Shown here: positions 8,941 through 16,363 of the stretch, in pieces
Numbering within the stretch: position 1 is the first letter of the stretch
How the letters are laid out: each line of letters opens with the position of its first letter
NCBI GenBank assembly: GCA_001931875.2
Contig: MSJH02000573.1
Coordinates: 1-16,363, forward strand
Reading direction: 5' to 3'
Source of the DNA: Byssochlamys sp. IMV 00236
Taxonomy: Eukaryota > Ascomycota > Eurotiomycetes > Eurotiales > Thermoascaceae
DNA length: 16,363 nt
Made by a program: the position numbers and the translations under genes
The notes under the pieces: generated by a model
Told to the model about the DNA's origin: nothing
What the model saw: the letters and a program-made list of their open reading frames with translations, nothing else
Databases searched by the model: none

Positions 8941-10366
8941 ATGGCAAAGAAGAACGGTGGCAACAAGAAAAAGAACGCTCGTAAGAACAATAAGAAGACG
9001 ACGCCCACTCAATCTACAACACCTTCTGTGACTGGATCCAATAGCTCATCTACTGAGAAGCTGCCTTTAGAACAAAACAACGCGATTGATTCAAAAGTTA
9101 CTCCTCAAATTGAAGAACCCAAGGTCAACGCAGAGTCAATTGATTCCGAAAAGGTTAAGTCTGATGATCCCAAGGAAGAAGTCTTGGGACAAGAAGAAAC
9201 TAAGCCTTTGGAGGAAAAGATGGGTGACAATCAGGAAAACGAATCTAAATCTCAAAAGGTCGTACCAGAGGAACCACAACTCGAGACTAAGGCTACACAG
9301 CCCATCGTACAGATTGCTGATGAAACGAACGTAGCCGAAACAGTTCCTGCACCTGAAACAAAGACTGTTGTGGCTGAGGAAAGCAAGCCTTCTGAAGTTA
9401 AAGAGGAAGTAGCCAAGCCTGTTGAAGACAAACCTGAGCAAGTAAAGACGGAAGAGGTAGTTAAATCTAAAGTTGAGGAAGCCAAGGCTGAAGAAACTGT
9501 CCGATCTAATGATGAAGCCAAGGTTGAAGAAATAAAGGTACAAGATGCTCCTAAGCCTGAAGAAACTCAAGTTGAGCAATTGGAAGTGAAAGAAATCAAG
9601 ACTGAACAAGTCAAGACTGAAGAAGTCAAATCCGAACAAGTCAAAACTGAAGAAGTCAAATCCGAAGAAATCAAGACTGAAGAGGTCAAGACTGAAGCAA
9701 TCAAGGCTGAAGAAACCAAGACCGAGGAAACCATTAAAGAGCCAAAGGCCGAGACTACAGAAGTAGAGGTTGAAGGAGCTAACGCTTTTGTAAAAGAGGA
9801 AGAGAAGCAGCCCCCTATCAAGGAAAACAAAGACAATGAAGATATCCCTGCTTCTGAAGAGAACAAGGAGCAGCTGGAATTACCAAAAGAAGAAAACACG
9901 ATCGAGACCGCTGTAACGAGTGACCAATCTCAAATGAGTAATGAACAAACTAAAGTCACTAAAAGTGAGTCCTCTATCAAGGAGTCTCACAGCATCCTGA
10001 CAGAAGGAGCAAGCTCTACTATCAAATCATCAACAACCACTGCTAATGAATCAAACAAGTCATTCATCAAGAGAAGTAAAAGTGTCATTGGAACACTTGG
10101 TGGTTCCCAGAAGAATGTGACAAAGAGAAAATCACAACTTTTGGGATTGTTCAAGCGTAGTGAAAAGGTAATTATACATAATAAAGAGATGTGCATGAAT
10201 ATTAACTATTAATAAATAGGACAACATGAACACACCTCCTATGCCCAGTTTACCTGCAACAATTGAAGAAGTATCTGAAAAGAAAGAGATTAAGCCAGAA
10301 AAGAAGGTGAAATCACGTAAATCATGGATGTTCTGGAAATCATCCATGACTACTATTAAGCAATAA
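8941..10366 (+). CDS. Disordered Lys/Glu-rich repeat protein, two exons
   Basis: Exons are 8941-10167 and 10220-10366. The 52-nt intron has gtaatt, an attaact branch-like site and aatag, and is phase 0. Reading through it would stop at 10212, so splicing adds 48 residues for a total of 457 aa. The N terminus is a poly-basic stretch (KKNGGNKKKNARKNNKK). Residues about 40-350 are almost entirely Glu, Lys, Val, Thr, Ser and Ala, with no predicted folded domain. Residues 219-263 are nine copies of a pentad, [IV]K[TSA]E[EQA]. The C-terminal 80 residues differ: they are Ser-, Lys- and hydrophobic-rich (SKSVIGTLGG, KSQLLGLFKRS, then KSRKSWMFWKSS near the end). They are the part most likely to be conserved and perhaps membrane- or partner-binding. 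I do not recognise the family; the composition resembles cytoskeleton-associated or ribosome-associated disordered proteins, but no function can be assigned. Confidence 0.8.
9595..9729 (+). repeat. 15-bp tandem repeat, nine units, in frame
   Basis: Nine consecutive 15-base units starting atcaagactgaacaa, each encoding a pentad of hydrophobic/Lys/Thr-Ser-Ala/Glu/Glu-Gln. The units at 9625-9639 and 9655-9669 share the tcc codon variant, and alternate units resemble each other, suggesting expansion of a 30-base dimer. Being a multiple of three, copy changes would keep the frame. Confidence 0.9.
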
Positions 10367-10669
10367 TCATTAATACTTTGTACACTTTTTTTTTCTTCTT
10401 TTTTACGCATATTAATTTCTTAAATATTAAAAGGCGGTTAATAAATACACATCATTCGCTTTTGTTAATCATGAACACGTATTTCAAAAGGGAATGAAAA
10501 TGTACTTCATTAAGGAAATGACATAATGCAAATAGACACTCCTTTCAAGTAAATAAAGTTGCATTTATCAATAGCAAAAAAAAAAAAAAAAAAAAAGATG
10601 TGATCAAATTACGGTCACAAATATTACTTTTTTTTCGAATGTTATTTTCATGGCCCTTTTTTTCTTAAA
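10367..10669. promoter_or_regulatory. Intergenic region with an A21 tract, upstream of cardiolipin synthase
   Basis: This 303-bp gap holds an uninterrupted run of 21 A at 10576-10596 and T-runs at about 10628-10635 and 10657-10663. Possible polyadenylation signals for the upstream gene lie near 10440 and 10552 (aataaa). No TATA box stands out and no gene was seen. Confidence 0.4.
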
Positions 10670-11871
10670 ATGACATTGCAATCTCACTGTCTGTTGACTT
10701 CCATCATAAAGAGACCTATTTTGGTTCATAATATTTCCCAAATAAAGCATGCAGTGAAGCCTCTGCACGTTAATTTTGGATTATCCAAGACATCCTCTAT
10801 CAGGTTAACAAGGTAACCTCCCTCTTTTTTTTGTGGAAACCCCCTCTCAAGACTTATTTTATATAGACTCGATACCTTTGTACCCCTTCAACGTACATTT
10901 ATTTCAATTAAGCACAATTATAGTTTACGTAGAGAGGAAGAGAAAAGAAAAGAAAAAAAGCTTACACTTCCTACAGGCATAAAAAAAGTAAGGAGAGAAA
11001 AGGGGAGAGGATAAAAGGGCTTATTATGTTTATCAAATAAATAGGAGCTTCGAGAGAACATTTACACCATTCCCAATTTGTTAACGTTTGGCAGGTTGTT
11101 AGCAGCACCCTATATTGGCTATTTAATACTTGAACGCGATTATAATATGGCTTTGGGATTGTTTGCCCTGGCAGGGTTCACCGATATGGTAACACAACCC
11201 ATCATTTATTTCTATGGCAACTAACTTTAATAAGCTGGATGGATATATTGCTAGGAAATACAACATGCGGACACTTTTAGGGACCATTATTGATCCAGCA
11301 GCTGATAAAGCACTCATGACAGTGATGACAGTGACATTGACTATGGAAGGAGTTATACCATGTATAGGAATAATTCGCAGGTTGTGCTCATGAAGTGATT
11401 TTAACGTCATACGATAGTGCCACTTGCAACGGTTATACTAGGAAGAGACCTTGGATTGGTGATATCAGCATTTTATTATAGATACATCTCTTTGCCTGAG
11501 CCAGTAAGAAAATATATAAAAAAAAAGATAAAGCAAAGATAATGGAGATTGATCTATTGACTCTCCTTAAAATAGAAAACAATTGCACGTTATTTTGATG
11601 GATCTATTCCTTCAGCAGAAGTGAAACCAACACAAATTAGTAAAGTCAATACAGCACTACAGTTGCTTTTAATGGGATGTTCTTTGACTACTGTAACAGT
11701 GAATGTACCTTCAGCTGAAGCAATGACTGCATTACAGTAAGTGATTTATCCTTAAATTACAAAACAAAGGGTTGATTATGTATAAATAGATGGATTGTTG
11801 GAGGCACAACTATCTGGTCAGGGGCAAGCTATCTATTCTCAAAAGATGCTGTACGAATACTGAAAAAATAG
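10670..11871 (+). CDS. CRD1: Cardiolipin synthase, mitochondrial, seven exons
   Basis: Exons are 10670-10812, 10867-10987, 11045-11188, 11235-11361, 11418-11503, 11576-11736 and 11790-11871. The six introns (54, 57, 46, 56, 72 and 53 nt) are all GT-AG and keep one frame, giving 287 aa, close to the 283 aa of yeast Crd1. Residues 1 to about 80 are basic, Ser/Leu-rich and acid-poor at the start, as in a mitochondrial targeting peptide. The first conserved block is ENIYTIPNLLTFGRLLAAP in exon 3. The CDP-alcohol phosphatidyltransferase signature is complete: D135, DG 138-139, AR 142-143, G152, D156 and D160, split by the intron between Met136 and Leu137. Several hydrophobic helices follow. The enzyme joins CDP-diacylglycerol and phosphatidylglycerol to give cardiolipin and CMP in the inner mitochondrial membrane. 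Ten bases after the stop, the transcript would contain a T24 run. Confidence 0.95.
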
Positions 11872-11881
11872 AAGAAAAAAG

Positions 11882-11905
11882 TTTTTTTTTTTTTTTTTTT
11901 TTTTT
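11882..11905. repeat. T24 homopolymer after the CRD1 stop
   Basis: Twenty-four uninterrupted T residues, preceded by an A/G-rich stretch (11862-11880). This places an A-rich then U-rich segment in the presumed CRD1 3' UTR. Length may be affected by polymerase slippage or sequencing error. Confidence 0.85.
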
Positions 11906-11940
11906 GGTAACATTTTTAAGCAGGGAGCCATTTCTCTTCC

Positions 11941-11960
11941 TTTCTTTCTTTCTTTCTTTC
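11941..11960. repeat. (TTTC)5 microsatellite
   Basis: Five exact tttc units in the 154-bp gap between CRD1 and the kinesin-like gene. It is part of a pyrimidine-rich tract that, with the TATAAA at 11969-11974, may be the promoter of the next gene, whose ATG lies 52 bp further on. Confidence 0.85.
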
Positions 11961-12025
11961 TCTTGTTTTATAAACTGTCTACACACACATCCTTCTCCCT
12001 CATTTTTCACTCTTTTTTATAAGTA

Positions 12026-14827
12026 ATGAATCTTGATCATTTACAAATTGGTAACTGAAAATTTATTCAAAAAAAAAGAAACAATGATATTAATAAACAA
12101 TAGTTTTATGTTTATTCACAAATGACAACAAACAAGTCTTGAAAATATCAGAAACTCAAGTCATTTTACCTTCAACTACCAATACTCCTATTTATTCCTA
12201 TGATCATGTCCTTGACTTTAATCAACTATCAGACTACTTTGACAAAATACCCCACCATTTACTAAAAGGTTTAATATTATTTACCCTTTTTTATTAATTT
12301 CTATTAATACACATGTGTCATTTTAGGCAAAGATGCAAATATCGTTATTTTTGTAAGTCCAAATATATATATCAATCGTGTTACACACTCATGATTTTTA
12401 TATACAACAGGATCCTTCCCTTAATAGAAATAGCCTATTAGATACTAGACTGGTATTATCACTGGCACCTTTATTTTCTTGCACAGATAATCAAATTTAT
12501 ATCAAATTTACTGAATCATTAAGGGATGATACCCCATTTAATCTATTACCCCATGAAAAAGACACAATACAGATAACCAGCATAAATGACATGCTAAGGT
12601 TAGATCAACAATGACATACTAAATATTTTTGATTAAACAATGATTTAGATATTATAAACTTGGATTAAGTCATCATGACCCATCCACCACTTCATCATTT
12701 ACCATCTTCATCCATCAAGAAACTCATTCATCTCAGTTCACAATCACAGACATCTCTGGGCAGGATCCAGAGCATATAAGCAGCCTATTGAACATCAACA
12801 CAAACGTGACTCTTTTGACATCCATCAGTCAAGCCGATGACCTAGACCTCATTCGACGGGCACTCGACATCACGTCAAGTTTTTATCAAAAAAGGGATGG
12901 CGCACCCTCATCTGAGAGCGAGGCTTATTTACGCCAGACGATTCTAAAAATGAGTTCAGAACTAACCTCACTCCGCTCCTACAACCGAGGCTCCTTACAG
13001 TCTGTCTCTTCAGACCAAGACCACAAGGCACGCTCGACGTTTTCGTCCATCTCCAACTTTACCCATCTGACCGTACCGGAAGCCGATGAGGACAAGGTAC
13101 TATTATCCGACCTCAACCGTCAAATTGAAGAACTTCAGAACCAGGTGACTGTCACCAGGGACCGTAACATGCATGTGGAGCATGAACTGCAGCATATGGT
13201 ATCCACGCGTCAGCAATATGTTGACCTCGCCGATCACTTACTCACCATACAGGCAAAACAGGATCAGCTCATTGATTTCCTAGAGACCAAGCTTCAGGAG
13301 ACAGAAACGCTTTATGAAAACACGTACTGTGCCAATCAGCGGCTAGAAGACGGCCTAAAGAACATCATTCGCGACCTAGATCATCTCAGCCTCGACAGAC
13401 ATCAGCTCGGACAGATGTTTAGCGTAGTAGAAAATCTCATCTTTAAGCAAGATCAAGACAGCGCAAGGGCCCTGGAGGCACTGGGTTATTTTAGATCAGA
13501 GTTTGAGAGACAAGAAAAGGAGCTTGCACAAAAGAATAGCGAGATTGAACGCTTGCTGTATGACAAAGACGACCCTCTCGATCAACAAAGGACGACAGCG
13601 CTTGAGAACCGTATAAAGGAACTAGAGGAACAGGTCGAGCATGTTCGTTCCCAACGGGATAGATTCTATTCACAACTTCAGGAACATCTCCAGGAATCAG
13701 AAAAGACACATCATACACTGGCCTTACAGACAGCAAGAAGCAATTCGCTTGAGAAACGCGTTGCTGAATTACAAGCAGACCTTGATTCCTGTCGCAAGAT
13801 GATCAAACAGCACGATGCGTCCGGACTGATTCATAAGCTCGAACTTGAATTGTCTACTCTCAAACATCAAAAACAGATTGACGAAAAAGACTTTGAAATC
13901 AGCTATGAGAATGCCCTGAATGAGTCCAAGTCGATGAAACAGGTAGTGGAGCAGCAAGCCAAGACGATCGAATGTTTAAAGACAAGTATTCAGTCACTTC
14001 ATTGCCAGTTGAATACCAACAAGAGTGTGCCTGACAGACCACTGTCAGAACCAGTGCTCATAGACAGACCGATCCGAGTAAGACGTAACAGCGATAGTAG
14101 CAGCATTATATCAGCGTATGGTCATTATAACCACTTTGAGACGCAAGAGGAATGTATGCGCTGGATACAAGAAAACATTGACGACGCTGATAAAGAAGAG
14201 GTCATGAAACGACTCTTGCTCGAAAACTCAAACCTGAAATCAACACTCGCAGGCTTCGAATCACAAATGACGAGCCAGCGTGATGACTTTACCGAACAAA
14301 TTCGTGCACTCGAAAGCGATATTGTGAAATTAACGCTTGTCAAAAAACAACTCGAGAGGGATCTTCATCGAGTCAGTCAAGGCAGTCATGGGTCGATGGA
14401 GAGTCGAGCGAGTCATAAGGTGCAGAGCATAAGCTCTACCTCGTCCCATAAAAGCAGGATGAGGGATTCAGATACGCCAAAGCAACCTCGACAGTCCAAT
14501 ACGGTCATACCGCCTCCTCCAAGCGAACCACCTAGTGAACCCATCCCTCCATTACCTCAAGAAAATGACAGTGATGCGCCGACCAAGAAACAGACCTTTG
14601 TGAGAGATGACAGTCTCCATCATCTCGAACTAAAGGTCCATCAGCAACAACAGGAGATAGAGGCCTTGGTGGAACAGCAAGTAAGTTCCAAACAGAAACT
14701 AAAGGACATGCAGCATGAGCTTGAGATGGAAAAGAAATTGAAGCAAAAGGCAGAAAGAGCGCACGAGATCTTGGAAAAACGAATGCAAGATTTAATGAAT
14801 AAAAAAAACAAGTTTCTTTGCTTTTAA
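12026..14827 (+). CDS. Kinesin-like protein with a degenerate motor domain, five exons
   Basis: Exons are 12026-12050, 12104-12268, 12327-12352, 12411-12598 and 12649-14827, with introns of 53, 58, 58 and 50 nt. All are GT-AG and the phases agree, giving 860 aa. Residues 1 to about 210 look like a shrunken kinesin motor: MNLDHLQIVLCLF as the opening strand, YSYDHVLDFNQL like the FxFDxVF block, and GKDANIVIF where motors have the strand before the P-loop. No GxTxxGKT follows. SSFTIFI (150-156) stands in place of the SSRSH switch I, and TDISG (168-172) keeps only the D and G of DLAGSE. The helix near 220 with AYLRQTILKMSSELTSLRS matches the post-motor stalk start of fungal kinesins. Coiled coil runs from about 282 to 590 and 640-700; there is a Pro-rich stretch at 755-770 and a terminal coiled coil at about 790-854. 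It probably cannot hydrolyse ATP and may serve as an adaptor or dimer partner. The kinesin assignment is by motif pattern. Confidence 0.72.
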
Positions 14828-15196
14828 TAAATTACGAGCATTTTTCATATCAACGTCCTCCGTTTCTGTAGAAATTAACCAAAGTGTAGCGAGGAAGCGC
14901 TCATTTTTTGATCTTCATTATGATTTTGTGCACTGAGCTTTGAACAATGCTCGTGCTGACGCAGCCTGTTATACTCTTATATTCTTTACTTTATGACGCC
15001 AGAGAAGAGATCTGTTTATATATTGAATAACACCATCGGTTATCTTTGATATAACGAGAAGCACTTGTCAACTTTACAATGGCCTAAGTAATAGCATCCG
15101 AAAAAAAAAAAAGAAACTTTTTCATACTAATAATATATTTATGTGTAAGCAGTTATAATTGTTTTTTACGCTTTTGATTTTAATGTAGTGAGATAA
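14828..15196. other. Convergent intergenic region
   Basis: This is 369 bp between the 3' ends of the kinesin-like gene and NUC1. It holds an A-run near 15101-15112, and taataaatt (14826-14834) directly after the kinesin stop may be its polyadenylation signal. No RNA gene, repeat or coding frame was recognised. Confidence 0.5.
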
Positions 15197-16212
15197 TTAG
15201 TGAGAGGGTAATGCCTTCTTTTGAGCATCATTGAATTTTCTAACGACTAATTTGCATTCTGTTTCCTTGCAAAGGTCAGGTAACGTGTATTTACTATCTC
15301 CCATTCTCTCAAAGAACACAAGACCAGCACCTCGCTCAACTGCATCCAAAGGCACCTTGAAAGCTTCCAATGGCGTGTTGTCTGGAATAGGTGCGTTGGG
15401 TAATACGAAAGCGCCGACACTGTATCGACCGTTCTTGTGGGTCATGATGACCTTATAAAAGTGTGTAGGAACAGCCACATTGGGAGGATTGCCAATCACT
15501 TGATATTTGACGTAGAATTTTCCGTCGGCTTCCTGATGAGGCAAATATAAAGGACCAGTAAAGACATAGACATCAGAGAACTTTTGGGTCAAGGTTCTAC
15601 AAAAGTTTTCAAGATAGGCCCAATCTAGATACATATTAATACGTCATTCCTCATCATTTCTGTTATCTTACAGTCTCTGTTGAATCCTTCTCCTACTTGG
15701 GGTGCTATATTTGTTAAATAAAATGTTTCGTCCATAGATACTTGACTATTCTTGACATCAGCAGCTGGAACCATATGTCCTCTATCAAATCCACTTCGGA
15801 AATAATCAGCGAGTTTAGCTCGGAATTGAGGAGGAACACCGTCGTCTTCTTTGAAATTAGACTTTTGACGGTCCACATCATCGCCACGCTTTAAGCTGTC
15901 TACAGTTAAATGTTCAGCGACCCAGTTGGGGTTACGGTCACGACGGTTGTATGAAGTAACATAGGCACTTCGGTATATAAGATCATTGACTGGACCAGGA
16001 AATCCAAATGGTAAAATAGCCTTGGCTTTTTCAATGTTATCCAAGGCTTTGTTATTACTGGGAGCCATGGGGCGCTGTTGTGAAGGTGGAGGTGGCATGA
16101 CAGCTGGCTGTAATGGCTTTACAGGCTTTTGTGTGAACTTTTGATAGGCTGCAAACGATATAGCGCCGACGGCTGCACCGCCTAAAACTAAGGTTGCTCT
16201 TTCAGCTGCCAT
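15197..16212 (-). CDS. NUC1: Mitochondrial nuclease NUC1 / endonuclease G, two exons
   Basis: Exon 1 is 15672-16212 and exon 2 is 15197-15624. The 47-nt intron (gtaaga to ctag on the minus strand) is phase 1 and restores the family sequence GEGFNRD-Y-WAYLE across the join. The product is 322 aa, against 329 for yeast Nuc1. A hydrophobic segment at residues 6-23 acts as a mitochondrial targeting or inner-membrane anchor, followed by a Pro-rich linker (about 30-52). The beta-beta-alpha-metal DNA/RNA non-specific endonuclease domain spans about 65-318. It has the catalytic DRGH at 143-146 (His146 as general base), the Asn of NIAPQ (Asn168) and the Asn of FNRD (Asn178), then FTGPLYLP and IGNPPNVAVPTHFYK. 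In yeast and animals the enzyme resides in mitochondria and degrades DNA and RNA in apoptosis-like death and mitochondrial DNA turnover. Without the intron each half would be truncated. Confidence 0.96.
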
Positions 16213-16363
16213 AATGTAAGGAAAACAAAACCGGGTTCCTGAATATCAGATTATATGGCACAACAAGTGTAGGTAGATTGGTGTGACTTGAAGTATAAGC
16301 CACAAAATCGTATAATGCATCCAACTGTTTTGCTTTTTTTTTTTTTTTTTTTTTTTTAAAAAA
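16213..16363. promoter_or_regulatory. NUC1 upstream region ending in a T24-A6 tract
   Basis: This is 151 bp upstream of the NUC1 start. A ccatataa sequence on the minus strand (about 16251-16258) lies about 40 bp before the ATG and could be a TATA element. At 16334-16357 there are 24 T, then six A to the window end. Confidence 0.4.

Noticed and set aside
9136..9899. Long minus-strand frames opposite the Lys/Glu-rich gene (Ser/Val/Leu-rich)
   Set aside because: They are the mirror of the Glu/Lys codon bias on the plus strand, with no start context or family likeness.
8941..10212. Single-exon reading of the Lys/Glu-rich gene ending at 10212
   Set aside because: The last 15 codons are AT-rich intron sequence with a good donor (10168) and acceptor (10219), and splicing at phase 0 continues into a sensible 48-residue tail.
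11123..11410. 95-codon minus-strand frame inside cardiolipin synthase
   Set aside because: It overlaps conserved exons 3 and 4 of CRD1 and has no recognisable content.
15625..16212. NUC1 as a truncated or frameshifted gene made of two separate frames
   Set aside because: A 47-nt GT-AG intron joins the two halves exactly at the conserved FNRDYW block, so the gene is intact.
1..16363. CRISPR array, bacterial operon, tRNA or rRNA gene
   Set aside because: The window has spliced eukaryotic genes; no direct-repeat array, cloverleaf or rRNA-like block was seen on reading.

Overview
The window looks like AT-rich nuclear DNA from an early-diverging filamentous fungus, most likely Mucoromycota (Mucorales type). 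The evidence is the many very short GT-AG introns (46-72 nt) with TAAC/CTAAT-like branch sites, pyrimidine-rich promoters, long A and T homopolymers, compact gene spacing, and a set of ordinary fungal housekeeping genes. The lineage is inferred from gene structure and protein character, not from a database match.

Left third (1-2808): no intact gene. A decayed reading frame on the minus strand (1-1121, running off the left edge) ends in a zinc-knuckle plus RuvC-III-like segment of the TnpB/Fanzor kind. Next come a CAN trinucleotide repeat, a pair of 19-bp terminal-type inverted repeats (1403-1421 / 1775-1793), and a frame-broken hydrophobic stretch (about 1815-2458) that I cannot identify.

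Gene-dense remainder: a four-exon NOP12/RBM34-type nucleolar RNA-binding protein (2809-4010, +); a DUF2461 protein (4843-5748, +) tail to tail with a short XPB/Ssl2-like helicase (5803-7575, -); a small secreted, possibly GPI-anchored protein (8047-8529, +) divergent from the helicase; a disordered Lys/Glu-rich repeat protein with one intron (8941-10366, +); cardiolipin synthase in seven exons (10670-11871, +); a kinesin-like protein in five exons, two of them tiny, whose motor has lost its P-loop (12026-14827, +); and mitochondrial nuclease NUC1/EndoG in two exons (15197-16212, -).

These are independent eukaryotic genes, not an operon. Two of them, cardiolipin synthase and EndoG, act at the mitochondrial inner membrane or intermembrane space, but nothing in the sequence shows co-regulation. 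The most unusual items are the XPB-like helicase without the usual N-terminal half, the motor-dead kinesin, and the TnpB/Fanzor relic. Exon joins were worked out by hand from splice signals, phase and family conservation; no transcript data were available.
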